This document shows, piece after piece, positions 42,579-51,870 of a stretch of DNA of 64,000 nucleotides (position 1 is its first letter; each line of letters opens with the position of its first letter). The notes beneath the pieces are model-generated. The model had not been told where the DNA came from, ran no database searches, and saw nothing but the letters and a program-made list of their open reading frames with translations. The stretch spans positions 30,213 through 94,212 of the forward strand of contig NZ_MIKC01000007.1 in NCBI RefSeq assembly GCF_001730315.1, given 5' to 3'. The translations under genes and the position numbers were made by a program. The stretch is from Enterococcus ureilyticus. GTDB lineage: Bacteria; Bacillota; Bacilli; Lactobacillales; Enterococcaceae.

Positions 42579-43721
42579 ATGCAAAAACGTGTCATCACTT
42601 TGCTGATGATCGTCGTTGGTGCAAGCTTAGGTATTTCACTATTACCGATGGCTTGGGATATGGCGAAACAGGCAGATAATACATGGCTGAACAATAACTT
42701 CACTAACAGTTTGATTGGTGCACTTATTTTCTTTATTTTATCGTTAGGGTTAGCAAAGTATATTGTTTCAGGTGTAAAAAGAGTAGAAGCAGCATTAAAT
42801 GAAATGAGTTTGACCTATCTATTATTTGGAAGTGTAGGAGTAATCATTGGGTTGATCATAGGTGCGATTATTTCGATTCCAATGTACAACTTGAATATTC
42901 AGTTTGTAAACAGTGTTTTACCGATTTTAGTCATGATTATCTTTGGGTACCTTGGCTTTCGTATGGGGACGACTCGAATTGATGAATGGCGTAGAATTTT
43001 TACGCCTAAGCAAAAGAAAATCCCAGCTGAAAGCGGTGGAGAAGTTTTAGATCGTAAAGTGGAAGATCATTTTCATAAGTACAAAATTTTAGACACTAGT
43101 GTGATCATTGACGGTAGAATTTATGATATTGCCAAAACTGGATTTTTAGAAGGCGTTATTTTGATTCCTAATTTTGTCTTGTATGAGTTGCAATATATCG
43201 CGGATTCTGGTGACAGCTTAAAACGTGTTCGTGGTCGCCGTGGCTTAGATATTTTAAATGCCCTACAAAAAGAGGACGGAATTTCTGTAGAAATGTATGA
43301 AGGTGATTTCGAAGACATTGCAGAAGTAGACAGCAAATTGATTAAATTAGCCAAACTGTTGGATGGTGTGGTTGTAACGAATGATTATAATTTAAATAAA
43401 GTATCTGAATTTCAAAATGTACCTGTGTTGAATATCAATGCCCTGGCTAATGCAGTAAAACCTGTTGTGATTCCAGGTGAGACGATGAATGTCATGGTTG
43501 TAAAAGCTGGAACAGAGCGTCAGCAAGGTGTGGCTTACTTGGATGATGGTACGATGGTTGTGGTCGAGGACGGACAGCATTATATGAGTCAGCATATTCA
43601 AGTAATTGTTACTAGTGCGTTACAGACGGCTGCTGGACGGATGATTTTTGCGAAACCTGCTCATTCAGGACGCGGCATCGACGATAGTAAAGAAGAACAT
43701 AAAGCTAATGAGAAGAGCTGA
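42579..43721 (+). CDS. PIN/TRAM domain membrane protein (YacL-like)
   Basis: A 380-residue protein. Four N-terminal helices (residues about 5-130) anchor it; the PIN nuclease-fold domain follows (KILDTSVIIDGRIYDIAKTG, with the acidic residues in LYELQYIAD and VVTNDYNLNKV). A C-terminal TRAM RNA-binding domain ends it (GTMVVVEDGQHYM). The ATG at 42579 has GGAGG 10 bases upstream; an earlier in-frame ATG near 42498 lacks one. The order radA-yacL-ispD is conserved in Firmicutes. It probably acts on RNA at the membrane. It overlaps ispD by 14 bases. Confidence 0.92.
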   Translation: MQKRVITLLMIVVGASLGISLLPMAWDMAKQADNTWLNNNFTNSLIGALIFFILSLGLAKYIVSGVKRVEAALNEMSLTYLLFGSVGVIIGLIIGAIISIPMYNLNIQFVNSVLPILVMIIFGYLGFRMGTTRIDEWRRIFTPKQKKIPAESGGEVLDRKVEDHFHKYKILDTSVIIDGRIYDIAKTGFLEGVILIPNFVLYELQYIADSGDSLKRVRGRRGLDILNALQKEDGISVEMYEGDFEDIAEVDSKLIKLAKLLDGVVVTNDYNLNKVSEFQNVPVLNINALANAVKPVVIPGETMNVMVVKAGTERQQGVAYLDDGTMVVVEDGQHYMSQHIQVIVTSALQTAAGRMIFAKPAHSGRGIDDSKEEHKANEKS

Positions 43722-44433
43722 CAATCGAAACACAGCACTAGATTATGAAGTTATTTTATTGGCAGCGGGGCAAGGAAAAAGAATGGGTGCTAGCCGTAAC
43801 AAAATTTTACTACACTTAATCGGTAAACCAGTCATTTCTTATTCGTTGAAGACGTTTTTAAATGACCCTGCCTGTCAGCATATTATCTTAGTCACCCAAG
43901 CAGATGAACAAGATTTGTTAGCTGCGATGATCAAGAAAGAAATAAAGAAAAAAAGGTGTCCTATAACGCTGGTATCTGGTGGCAGCGAACGTCAATATAG
44001 CGTTTTCAATGGATTGAGTGCCTTATTTGATCTTGAAAATATTGTAATGGTTCACGATGGTGCAAGACCATTTGTTAACCTGGCTCAATTGAAAGCTTTA
44101 CATCGAAAGGTGCAAGAAACGAGAGCTGCAATTTTAGGAGTTCCAGTGAAAGATACGATCAAACGTGTTGTTGAAGGAATCGTTCAAGAAACCGTTCCAC
44201 GTGAAACATTGTGGCAAATTCAGACCCCACAAGCATTTTATGGAGCCGATTTGCTAGCAGTTCATGAATGTGCGCAGCGACAAGGTTATTTAGGGACAGA
44301 TGATGCTTCTCTTATTGAAAAATATAGCAATTTGTCAGTCTCAATGGTATTGGGTAGTTATGAAAATATCAAATTGACCACGCCAGAAGATATGCTGATC
44401 GGTGAAGCTATCGTGAAACGAAAAAGAAGCTAG
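43708..44433 (+). CDS. ispD: 2-C-methyl-D-erythritol 4-phosphate cytidylyltransferase
   Basis: A 241-residue enzyme of the MEP isoprenoid pathway, making CDP-methylerythritol from MEP and CTP. The nucleotide site is EVILLAAGQGKRMGASRNKI; VHDGARPFV and TDDASLIEK are also conserved. The ATG at 43708 lies inside the upstream gene with no strong RBS, so translation is probably coupled; it is the only ATG close to the usual start. ispF follows after 9 bases and ispE is at 51.9 kb, indicating a MEP pathway in this organism. Confidence 0.95.
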   Translation: MRRADNRNTALDYEVILLAAGQGKRMGASRNKILLHLIGKPVISYSLKTFLNDPACQHIILVTQADEQDLLAAMIKKEIKKKRCPITLVSGGSERQYSVFNGLSALFDLENIVMVHDGARPFVNLAQLKALHRKVQETRAAILGVPVKDTIKRVVEGIVQETVPRETLWQIQTPQAFYGADLLAVHECAQRQGYLGTDDASLIEKYSNLSVSMVLGSYENIKLTTPEDMLIGEAIVKRKRS

Positions 44434-44442
44434 GTGAAAAAG

Positions 44443-44916
44443 ATGATACGAATTGGACAAGGATTTGATGTTCATCAATTAGTTGAAGGACGTAAATTGA
44501 TTATTGGCGGTGTAGAATTACCGTTTGAAAAAGGGTTGCTGGGACACTCAGATGCGGATGTTTTACTACATGCCATCACAGATGCTTTACTAGGAGCGGC
44601 TGGACATGGCGATATTGGACACTTGTTTCCCGATACAGATCCTGCATTTAAAGATGCTGACTCAATAACATTACTATCAGAGGCAAATCAAAAAATATTG
44701 GCGGATGGCTTTACTATTGGCAATATTGATTGTACAATTTTAGCTGAACAACCAAAGATGAAACCCTATTTAGAACAAATGAAAAAAAACATCGCAAAGG
44801 CCTGTCAAATTGACACAAACCAAATCAATTTGAAAGCAACAACGATGGAGCAAATGGGTTTTATTGGTCAAGAAGAAGGTATGGGAGCGATCGCGGTCGC
44901 TTTACTCGATAAATAG
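44443..44916 (+). CDS. ispF: 2-C-methyl-D-erythritol 2,4-cyclodiphosphate synthase
   Basis: A 157-residue trimeric Zn enzyme. MIRIGQGFDVHQL carries the metal ligands Asp and His; GHSDADVLLHAITDALLGAAGHGDIG holds the third His and the substrate loop. It cyclises CDP-methylerythritol 2-phosphate. The ATG at 44443 has AGGTG upstream; a GTG right after the ispD stop would put the RBS inside the gene. Confidence 0.96.
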   Translation: MIRIGQGFDVHQLVEGRKLIIGGVELPFEKGLLGHSDADVLLHAITDALLGAAGHGDIGHLFPDTDPAFKDADSITLLSEANQKILADGFTIGNIDCTILAEQPKMKPYLEQMKKNIAKACQIDTNQINLKATTMEQMGFIGQEEGMGAIAVALLDK

Positions 44917-44931
44917 AAAGAGGAATGCACA

Positions 44932-46389
44932 ATGACAAAGGTACGTGTACGTTATGCACCAAGTCCAACTGGACACTTGCATATTGGAAATGCAAGAACA
45001 GCTTTATTTAATTACTTATTTGCTCGTCACAATGATGGCGAATTTATTATCCGTATCGAAGACACAGATCAAAAAAGAAACATCGAAGACGGTGAAAAAA
45101 GCCAATTGGAAAACTTAGCATGGCTAGGGATGGACTGGGATGAATCTCCGGAAAAACCAGGGGAGTACGGTCCATATCGTCAATCAGAACGTGGCGAGAT
45201 TTATCAACCTCTAATCGATCAATTATTAGTAAGCAATCGTGCATACAAATGTTATTGTACAGAAGAAGAGTTGGAAGCTGAAAGAGAAGCACAACGTTCT
45301 CGTAGTGAAATGCCTCATTATTCAGGAAAATGTGCAGAATTGACACCATCTGAACAAGCTGAAAAAGAAGCGCAAGGACTTAAATCAGTTATTCGTTTCC
45401 GCGTACCAAGAAATACTTCTTATACATTTGAAGATATGGTCAAAGGTGAAATTGTTTTTGAATCAGATAATATCGGTGGTGATTTCGTTATTCAAAAACG
45501 TGACGGTATGCCGACTTATAACTTTGCGGTAGCAGTAGATGATCATATGATGAAAATCACTCATGTTTTACGTGGGGATGATCACATTGCCAATACGCCA
45601 AAACAATTGATGATTTATGAAGCATTTGGTTGGAAAGCACCTGCGTTTGGTCATATGACGTTGATCATTAATGCTGAAACAGGTAAAAAATTAAGCAAAC
45701 GCGATGAATCGATCTTACAATTCATCGAACAATATCGTGAACTAGGTTATTTACCAGAAGCAATGTTCAATTTTACTGCTTTACTAGGCTGGTCACCAGT
45801 GGGAGAAGATGAGATCTTCTCCCAAGAAGAATTGATCAAAATTTTTGATCCAGAACGTCTAAGCAAATCCCCAGCAGCTTTTGATGGGAAGAAGCTTGAA
45901 TGGGTCAATAACCAATACATGAAACAATTAGATTTAGATGTTCTAACCGATATGTGTCTTCCTTATTTAATAGCGGAAGGTAAAATCGAAGCTCAACCAA
46001 GTACAGAAAAGCTAGAATGGTTGAAAAAAGTCGTTAGCTTATACCAACCACAAATGAGCTATGCAGCGGAGATCGTCGATGTCTCTGAATTGTTCTTCAA
46101 TGAACATCCAGTCTTAGATGAGTCAGCAAAAGAAGTCTTAGCTGGAGAAACGGTTCCAACTGTTTTAGCCGCTTTCAAAGCTCAGTTAGAAGCAATGGAC
46201 GTTGTTGATGTACCAAGTATCAAAGCAGGAATCAAGGCTGTTCAAAAAGAAACCGGTGTGAAAGGTAAAAATCTATTCATGCCGATTCGTGTAGCTGTTT
46301 CAGGACAGATGCATGGTCCTGAATTAGGCGATACAATCGAACTTTTAGGAAAAGAAAAAGCTTTAGATCATTTAAATAACGTTTTATAA
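44932..46389 (+). CDS. gltX: glutamyl-tRNA synthetase
   Basis: A 485-residue class I aminoacyl-tRNA synthetase. The HIGH motif lies in [16 protein letters not shown] and the KMSKS-like motif in [16 protein letters not shown]4/CHC-type zinc region ([12 protein letters not shown] ... SGKCAEL) is partly kept. As in most Firmicutes it probably also charges tRNA-Gln for later amidation. RBS AAAGAGG precedes the ATG, 15 bases after ispF. The Cys T-box leader follows. Confidence 0.97.
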   Translation: MTKVRVRYAPSPTGHLHIGNARTALFNYLFARHNDGEFIIRIEDTDQKRNIEDGEKSQLENLAWLGMDWDESPEKPGEYGPYRQSERGEIYQPLIDQLLVSNRAYKCYCTEEELEAEREAQRSRSEMPHYSGKCAELTPSEQAEKEAQGLKSVIRFRVPRNTSYTFEDMVKGEIVFESDNIGGDFVIQKRDGMPTYNFAVAVDDHMMKITHVLRGDDHIANTPKQLMIYEAFGWKAPAFGHMTLIINAETGKKLSKRDESILQFIEQYRELGYLPEAMFNFTALLGWSPVGEDEIFSQEELIKIFDPERLSKSPAAFDGKKLEWVNNQYMKQLDLDVLTDMCLPYLIAEGKIEAQPSTEKLEWLKKVVSLYQPQMSYAAEIVDVSELFFNEHPVLDESAKEVLAGETVPTVLAAFKAQLEAMDVVDVPSIKAGIKAVQKETGVKGKNLFMPIRVAVSGQMHGPELGDTIELLGKEKALDHLNNVL

Positions 46390-46394
46390 TAGAA

Positions 46395-46625
46395 ATATGT
46401 AGAGAAGAAGAAGTAAAAAAGCGTGTGTCTTTAGAGAGACTGTGGGTGGTGAAAACAGTTGTCAGCACTTTTTGAAATGCATCTTTGAATAGTTTCAGCG
46501 ATACGTAGCTGAAAACGGCCAACAACCGTTATCTGTTTTGAGGCAGGGAAACCTGTGAAGAAAAGTGGAACCACGCGTAAGCGTCTTTTAAACGAAGTTA
46601 TTTCGTTTAAAAGACGCTTTTTTAT
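46395..46625 (+). ncRNA. T-box riboswitch leader, cysteine-specific
   Basis: A typical T-box leader upstream of cysE-cysS. AGAGAG...GGTGGTGAAAAC forms the distal part of stem I. The specifier codon is best read as UGC (Cys) at 46478-46480 within GAAATGCATC. The conserved T-box TGGAACCACGCG is at 46566-46577. An 18-bp terminator stem (46579-46596 with 46602-46619) and T-run end it. Uncharged tRNA-Cys would pair with the specifier and the T-box, allowing readthrough into cysE and cysS. Confidence 0.92.
46579..46625 (+). terminator. T-box regulated terminator
   Basis: AAGCGTCTTTTAAACGAA (46579-46596), a 5-base loop, then its perfect complement (46602-46619) and TTTTTATTTT. It is the switchable terminator of the T-box. 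Confidence 0.95.
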
Positions 46626-46678
46626 TTTATTATTCAGCTATGCTCTACTTTTAAGTTTAAAACGAAAGGAGAATAACT

Positions 46679-47227
46679 ATGGGGTGGTTACAAAAAGCTG
46701 TAAAAGCGGTCAAAACCAATGATCCAGCAGCGCGTTCGACAGCAGAAGCATTACTTACATACCCTGGTGTACATGCATTGTTTTGGCATCGCTTTTCACA
46801 TTTTCTTTATCGCCATCGCTTGTTTTTGCTAGCCAAAATTCATGCACAATTTTGGCGTTTTCTAACCGGGATCGAGATCCATCCAGGAGCCAAAATCGCT
46901 TCAGGAGTTTTTATCGACCACGGAATGGGGATTGTGATCGGGCAAACGGCGGAAATTGAGGAAGATGTCGTTTTATTTCATGGAGTAACATTAGGTGGAA
47001 CAGGTAAAGATACAGGAAAACGCCACCCAACAGTTAAAAAAGGGGCAATGATCCATGCACATGCACAAATTCTAGGGCCGGTCACAATCGGCAAACGAGC
47101 TAAAATCGGTGCAGCAGCAGTTGTTTTAACAGATATCCCAGACGATGCGACCGCTGTAGGGATTCCAGCAAAAGTGGTCAGAATCAAAGGAGAGAAATTG
47201 GAGGAAGCGTATGATTCAAATTTATAA
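46679..47227 (+). CDS. cysE: serine O-acetyltransferase
   Basis: A 182-residue acetyltransferase making O-acetylserine from serine and acetyl-CoA, the entry to cysteine synthesis. A short N-terminal helical part is followed by hexapeptide repeats of the left-handed beta helix ([43 protein letters not shown], catalytic His and Asp in FIDHGMG). It is shorter than the E. coli enzyme, as usual in Firmicutes. RBS AAGGAG. It overlaps cysS by 17 bases and both are under the Cys T-box. Confidence 0.95.
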   Translation: MGWLQKAVKAVKTNDPAARSTAEALLTYPGVHALFWHRFSHFLYRHRLFLLAKIHAQFWRFLTGIEIHPGAKIASGVFIDHGMGIVIGQTAEIEEDVVLFHGVTLGGTGKDTGKRHPTVKKGAMIHAHAQILGPVTIGKRAKIGAAAVVLTDIPDDATAVGIPAKVVRIKGEKLEEAYDSNL

Positions 47228-48623
47228 TACATTAACGAGAGAAAAAGAAGTTTTTCAACCGATAGAAGCAGGGAAAGTTCGCATGTATGTCTGCGGACCG
47301 ACTGTGTATAATTATATCCACATTGGCAATGCCCGCAGCTCGATGGCATTTGATACAATCAGACGTTACTTAGAATATCGCGGCTATGAAGTAAACTATG
47401 TATCAAATTTTACAGATGTTGATGACAAGATCATTCGAGCAGCGAAAGACTTAGGTATCACGGCACCAGAAGTGGCTGAACGCTTTATCCATGCATTTGA
47501 AGAAGACACGAATGTGCTAAATGTAATGCCAGCGACCAGTCATCCTCGCGTAATGGATCATATGCCGGATATCCTGACCTTTATTCAAGCACTAATCGAT
47601 AAAGACTATGCCTACGAATCACAAGGAGACGTATATTATCGAACACGTAAATTTGAAGGGTATGGCAAACTGAGTCACCAATCGATCGACGAATTAGAAA
47701 TCGGCGCGAGTCAGCGTACCGGTGTAGAAAAAGCACTGAAAGAAGATCCCTTAGATTTTGCCTTATGGAAAAGCGCAAAAGCAGACGAAATTTCTTGGGA
47801 CTCTCCTTGGGGAGCTGGGCGTCCGGGTTGGCATATCGAGTGTTCTGTTATGGCAACCAAACATTTAGGTGATACAATTGATATCCATGGTGGCGGACAA
47901 GATTTAGAATTTCCTCATCATGAAAATGAAATTGCGCAAAGTGAAGCGAAAACGGGACAAACATTTGCGAATTATTGGATGCATAATGGCTTTGTCACGA
48001 TTGGTGAAGACGATGAAAAGATGAGTAAATCATTAGGAAACTTTGTAACGGTCCATGAACTAGTGAAACAAGTTGATCCTCAAGTATTACGGTTCTTCAT
48101 GGCAACCACCCAATATCGTCGTCCGATTCGTTATAGTGAAACAACGATGAAAGAAGCGGGAGTCAATTTACAAAAATTGAAAAATGCATTTGAAAACTTG
48201 TCTTTTAGAAAGTCTGATGCATTAGCAGAACTTGACGAGGATCACCAAAAATTACAAGAACTAATCGAATTTGAGACACGTTTCACGACAGAAATGGATG
48301 ATGATTTTAACACGGCTAATGGCATTACTGTCGTGTATGAATTAGCTAAGTGGTTGAATCAATACAGCGAGCAAGCAACGGTTTCAATAGGCGTTACAGA
48401 AAAGGCGTTGGAGCAATTCACACAGTGGGTAAGTATTTTCGGTATTTTCTTCTTATCAGACGAATTGTTGGATGATGATATTGATCAATTAATCCTAGAC
48501 CGCAATCAGGCACGTAAAAATCGTGATTTTGCTCGCAGTGATGAAATTCGTGATTTATTGAAGGATAAAGGAATAACCTTGGAAGACACAGCACAAGGAA
48601 CTAGATGGAGAAGAAGTGAATGA
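47211..48623 (+). CDS. cysS: cysteinyl-tRNA synthetase
   Basis: A 470-residue class I synthetase. The zinc and substrate Cys is in [18 protein letters not shown] (with HIGN as HIGH motif), the other zinc ligands in GWHIECSVM and [10 protein letters not shown]. The KMSKS motif is in [12 protein letters not shown]. The C-terminal helical anticodon domain is present. Overlapping the end of cysE and ending in an ATGA overlap with mrnC, it is tightly coupled to both. Tandem control of supply and charging of cysteine by one T-box is logical. Confidence 0.97.
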   Translation: MIQIYNTLTREKEVFQPIEAGKVRMYVCGPTVYNYIHIGNARSSMAFDTIRRYLEYRGYEVNYVSNFTDVDDKIIRAAKDLGITAPEVAERFIHAFEEDTNVLNVMPATSHPRVMDHMPDILTFIQALIDKDYAYESQGDVYYRTRKFEGYGKLSHQSIDELEIGASQRTGVEKALKEDPLDFALWKSAKADEISWDSPWGAGRPGWHIECSVMATKHLGDTIDIHGGGQDLEFPHHENEIAQSEAKTGQTFANYWMHNGFVTIGEDDEKMSKSLGNFVTVHELVKQVDPQVLRFFMATTQYRRPIRYSETTMKEAGVNLQKLKNAFENLSFRKSDALAELDEDHQKLQELIEFETRFTTEMDDDFNTANGITVVYELAKWLNQYSEQATVSIGVTEKALEQFTQWVSIFGIFFLSDELLDDDIDQLILDRNQARKNRDFARSDEIRDLLKDKGITLEDTAQGTRWRRSE

Positions 48624-49018
48624 GAGATTATACACAATTAAATGGTTTGGCTTTAGCTTACGTGGGAGATGCAATCTATGAAATCTATATACGCGATTAC
48701 TTAGTGGAACAAGGTCAAACAAAGCCCAATACGCTGCATCGTATGGCTACACATTATGTTTCAGCAAAAGCGCAGGCATTTCTAATTCAAGCTTTGATTG
48801 AAGAGAAACGACTTACTGAAGATGAAGAACTAATGTACAAACGTGGACGTAATGCTAAAAGCCATACCTCTGCAAAAAATGCAGATATTACTACTTATCG
48901 AATTGCAACAGGTTTTGAGTCCTTGATGGGGTATTTACACTTAACGAAACAAACAGAACGCTTGGAAGAATTGATCGATTGGTGTATAAAAAAAGTAGGT
49001 GAAAAAAATGAAAAATGA
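48620..49018 (+). CDS. mrnC: Mini-ribonuclease III
   Basis: A 132-residue dimeric RNase III-type catalytic domain without a dsRNA-binding domain. [21 protein letters not shown] carries the first acidic catalytic residues; [24 protein letters not shown] the family basic helix. In B. subtilis it trims 23S rRNA precursor. ATGA overlap with cysS; it overlaps the 5' end of rlmB by 11 bases. Confidence 0.95.
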   Translation: MRDYTQLNGLALAYVGDAIYEIYIRDYLVEQGQTKPNTLHRMATHYVSAKAQAFLIQALIEEKRLTEDEELMYKRGRNAKSHTSAKNADITTYRIATGFESLMGYLHLTKQTERLEELIDWCIKKVGEKNEK

Positions 49019-49850
49019 CAAAAAACATCCTTTTAAAGGCAAGAAGCCACAAAGAAATCAACCGTTTAAAAAAGAACCAATCAAAAGAGAACGAGAAGTT
49101 TCACAAGAAGAAATCGAAGATAACTTTGTTTTTGGCAATCATGCGACGATCGAGGCCATTCAACAAGGACGTGGCAATAAATTATTTTTGCAAGAAGACA
49201 GCAAAAGTGAAAAGGTCGAACACTTAAAACAATTAGCCAAAGAAAATGCAGTCCCTGTTAAATGGGTTCCAAAACAAAAGTTAGACACAATGACTAATCA
49301 TGGGGTTCATCAGGGGATCGTATTAGCGATTACAGCCTATGAATATCTAACGCTAGATGAATTACTTGATCGGACAAAAGACAAGACAGAAGCCCCTTTT
49401 TTCTTAATTTTAGACAGCTTAGAAGATCCTCATAACTTTGGTTCGATCTTAAGAACAGCAGACGCTACAGGAGTGGATGGAATCATCATTCCCAAGCACC
49501 GTGCAGTTGGAATCACACCAGTTGTAACAAAAGCGTCAACTGGCGCTGTAGAGTACATTCCTGTTGCTCGTGTGACCAATTTAACGCAAAGTATTGCGAC
49601 CTTGAAAGAAAATAATTTTTGGATTTTCGGAACGGATATGAAAGGGACAGATTATCGTCAGTGGAATACCCAAGGTGCGATTGCATTGATTATTGGAAAT
49701 GAAGGACGCGGGATGAGCCAAGGTCTTCATAAAGAAGTAGATGAGTTATTGACAATACCAATGACAGGACACGTTCAAAGCTTAAACGCAGGTGTTGCAG
49801 CTGGTCTGCTGATGTATGAGGCTTATCGTGGGCGAAATCCTATAAAATAA
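49008..49850 (+). CDS. rlmB: 23S rRNA (guanosine-2'-O)-methyltransferase RlmB (SpoU family)
   Basis: A 280-residue rRNA methyltransferase. A Lys/Arg-rich N-terminal tail (about 35 residues) precedes the substrate-binding domain ([22 protein letters not shown]). The SPOUT trefoil-knot domain follows, with motifs [31 protein letters not shown] and [19 protein letters not shown]. It modifies a 23S rRNA guanosine. The ATG at 49008 has AGGTG 6 bases upstream; a GTG three codons earlier overlaps the RBS. Confidence 0.94.
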   Translation: MKNDKKHPFKGKKPQRNQPFKKEPIKREREVSQEEIEDNFVFGNHATIEAIQQGRGNKLFLQEDSKSEKVEHLKQLAKENAVPVKWVPKQKLDTMTNHGVHQGIVLAITAYEYLTLDELLDRTKDKTEAPFFLILDSLEDPHNFGSILRTADATGVDGIIIPKHRAVGITPVVTKASTGAVEYIPVARVTNLTQSIATLKENNFWIFGTDMKGTDYRQWNTQGAIALIIGNEGRGMSQGLHKEVDELLTIPMTGHVQSLNAGVAAGLLMYEAYRGRNPIK

Positions 49851-49862
49851 TTAGTTGAATGG

Positions 49863-49892
49863 CGAGAAAAAAGTTACTTTTTTCTCGATTTC
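49863..49892 (+). terminator. weak hairpin terminator between rlmB and yacP
   Basis: CGAGAAAAAAGT (49863-49874) pairs with ACTTTTTTCTCG (49876-49887); only a short ATTTCTT follows, so partial readthrough is likely. Confidence 0.5.
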
Positions 49893-49918
49893 TTATATAA
49901 AGAAGGTGGCAAAACAAA

Positions 49919-50449
49919 ATGAAGAAACAGTTACTGATCGTTGATGGTTATAATATGATCGGCTCTTGGCCGGAACTTGTTCAATTGAAGAACCAAAATA
50001 AACTTGAAGACGCCAGAGAAGTTTTGTTACAGCGTTTATCTAATTATGCAAAATATGAGGATCTAGAAGTAATTGTTGTTTTTGATGCACAATTAGTTCC
50101 CGGAATTCAGCAAACATATAAAAAATATCATTTAACAGTAGTTTTCACTAAAGAGGAAGAAACAGCTGATAGCTATATTGAGCGAATTGCAGGAGAGAAA
50201 AATGATCGTTTGACTCAAGTGACGGTTGCAACTAGTGACTTAGCAGAACAGTGGTTGGTTTTTTCAAAAGGAGCTTTACGCGCGTCGGCTAACGAGCTGT
50301 ATAAAAATGTTCAAAAAACAGAACATACGATTACTGTTCATACAACAGATATCCATTTTCAAGACTTTCGACGAAATTCCCCTTGGAATATTGATCAATT
50401 ATCAAAGTTGTCTGAAAAACTAGACGAATTGTCTAAAAAGAAAAATTGA
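49919..50449 (+). CDS. yacP: YacP-like NYN-domain ribonuclease (Rae1 type)
   Basis: A 176-residue NYN/PIN-like protein. LLIVDGYNMIGSWPEL and VVFDAQLVPG carry acidic active-site residues, and TADSYIERIA and ATSDLAEQW complete the family pattern. The B. subtilis homologue Rae1 cleaves mRNA in the ribosomal A site. GGTGG RBS. It follows rlmB and precedes the sigma factor gene, as in other Firmicutes. Confidence 0.9.
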   Translation: MKKQLLIVDGYNMIGSWPELVQLKNQNKLEDAREVLLQRLSNYAKYEDLEVIVVFDAQLVPGIQQTYKKYHLTVVFTKEEETADSYIERIAGEKNDRLTQVTVATSDLAEQWLVFSKGALRASANELYKNVQKTEHTITVHTTDIHFQDFRRNSPWNIDQLSKLSEKLDELSKKKN

Positions 50450-50536
50450 ATGTCAATTTGTTTATATTTCTATTGAGAATAGTGGTACGATTTTTCCAAG
50501 CATTTTGGTAGAATGCTTGGAAGGAGAATGTTGTCA

Positions 50537-51097
50537 ATGAACAAGTATGAAGAAATCCTAAAAGGGGACACTGTGTCATTTGATTGTTTGTATCGGAAAT
50601 ATCACCCAATCGTGTACAAGTTTCAAAAAAAGTATTATCTGAGAGACTTTGATCGTGAAGACTGGCTTCAAGAAGGCCGGATCATTTTTTATCGTTCTTT
50701 AGAAAAATATGATGAGGTACATAACGTTTCTATTGGGCAATTTTTTAAGTCAAATTTTGAGAATCATATTCGTAGTTTGGTTAGAAGGCAATGTGCAGTT
50801 AAGCGGACAATCGACGTCCAGTCCATCTCATTAGATCAGAAGATAGAGAATCAGGGAGAATCTTTTTTTGACTATATTGAGACAGAAGATGCTGACGTGC
50901 TAGAGCAAATGATCATCCGAGAGAAGCTGGAGCAGTTGCCGACAGTACTGTCTTCATTTGAACGAGTGACGTTTCAAGAATATATGAATGGTAAAGAATT
51001 GAAAGAGATCGCCAAAGATACGGATAGCCGAGAAATTACGGTTAGAAGTGCCTATGATCGAGCTAAAAAGAAATTGAAAGGAATTATTTATGATTAA
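50537..51097 (+). CDS. SigH/ComX-like sigma-70 factor
   Basis: A 186-residue sigma factor. Region 2: FDCLYRKYHPIVYKFQKKYY ... DREDWLQEGRIIFYRSLEKYD. Region 4: LSSFERVTFQEYMNGKELKEIAKDTDSREITVRSAYDRAKKKLK. Its place after yacP is where sigH sits in Bacillus and where the enterococcal SigH/ComX homologue is found. It may control competence-type genes, but the target promoters are unknown. The ATG at 50537 has AAGGAG 10 bases upstream; an ATG at 50528 is too close. Confidence 0.85.
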   Translation: MNKYEEILKGDTVSFDCLYRKYHPIVYKFQKKYYLRDFDREDWLQEGRIIFYRSLEKYDEVHNVSIGQFFKSNFENHIRSLVRRQCAVKRTIDVQSISLDQKIENQGESFFDYIETEDADVLEQMIIREKLEQLPTVLSSFERVTFQEYMNGKELKEIAKDTDSREITVRSAYDRAKKKLKGIIYD

Positions 51098-51183
51098 ATG
51101 AGAATTTTTAAATTATTCACATCAAATAATTATCCATTTATCAATTATAAATAGTTGCATTTCATTTTCTGCTATGGTAAACT

Positions 51184-51211
51184 TGTTATTTTTATTAATA
51201 TGTGATATACT
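51184..51211 (+). promoter_or_regulatory. veg promoter
   Basis: TTGTTA (51184-51189), a 16-base spacer and TATACT (51206-51211). A close match to sigma-A consensus, about 20 bases upstream of the veg start. Confidence 0.7.
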
Positions 51212-51230
51212 GGCTCTTGAGGTGAATGCA

Positions 51231-51476
51231 ATGCCAACAACTTTAGCGTCAATTAAAAAAGATCTAGAATGTCGTATCGGCAGCAAAATCACATTAGTTG
51301 CTCAGACCGGCAGAAAGCGCCAAACAGAACGTAACGGTATTTTGACAGAAACGTATCCATCTGTCTTCGTTGTAGATTTAGATCCAGACGAAAACTCATT
51401 TGAACGAGTTTCTTATAGTTATTCTGATGTGTTGACACGCACAGTAGAGATTGAATTTGTCAGTGAAGCAGTCTAA
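51231..51476 (+). CDS. veg: Veg family protein
   Basis: An 81-residue protein: MPTTLASIKKDLECRIGSKI start, GRKRQTERNGILTETYPSVF and VVDLDPDENSFERVSYSYSD match Veg, a small SH3-like beta-barrel protein highly expressed in Bacillus, affecting biofilm regulation there. The ATG at 51231 has GAGGTG 6 bases upstream; an in-frame ATG at 51174 lies upstream of the promoter. Followed by a strong terminator. Confidence 0.93.
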   Translation: MPTTLASIKKDLECRIGSKITLVAQTGRKRQTERNGILTETYPSVFVVDLDPDENSFERVSYSYSDVLTRTVEIEFVSEAV

Positions 51477-51490
51477 ACATGACTGATTTT

Positions 51491-51531
51491 AAAAATAGAG
51501 CTAAAGCGAAAACGCTTTAGCTCTATTTTTT
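51491..51531 (+). terminator. strong terminator after veg
   Basis: AAAAATAGAGCTAAAGCG (51491-51508), AAAA loop, perfect complement (51513-51530), with T-run. Confidence 0.95.
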
Positions 51532-51581
51532 ATATTATAATTGCACATCTATAGCAAAAAAACCTCTAACTATTCAATTTG

Positions 51582-51695
51582 ATTGCGAAAGAAACTGGTA
51601 AAGACACTAAGCAAGTTAAAAATGATACTGCTAGAGAGTATTAGATGACTGCAGAAGAAGCACTTGATTATGGACTCGTTAATAAAACTATTTAA
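51582..51695 (+). pseudogene. decayed C-terminal fragment of a ClpP-type protease
   Basis: Reading from 51582 gives IAKETGKDTKQVKNDTAREY, a TAG, then MTAEEALDYGLVNKTI and TAA. This aligns with the ClpP C-terminus (pattern: A-x-x-T-G ... D-T-x-R-D-x-[WF]-M-[ST]-A-x-E-A-x-x-Y-G-L-[IV]-D). The TAG stands where ClpP proteins have Phe or Trp, fitting a TGG-to-TAG change. Nothing upstream encodes the catalytic part. It is a remnant of a clpP-like gene once inserted between veg and ispE. Confidence 0.8.
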
Positions 51696-51870
51696 TCCGT
51701 CAAAAAGTATGAAAGCCATGAGTCCACAGTGTTGAGTGGGGTCATAATTTTTTAGTCATAACTTGAACTATAAAGCAATTTTTATCCGAATATATACTTC
51801 TCTGACAACATATGTTAGAATTTAAAAGATTGTGAAGATGGTTAGGTATTGGATTAGATAGGTGAAAAGA

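Noticed and set aside
46277..46525. Minus-strand ORF across the gltX end and the T-box
   Set aside because: It runs through conserved gltX codons and T-box RNA structure and has no RBS.
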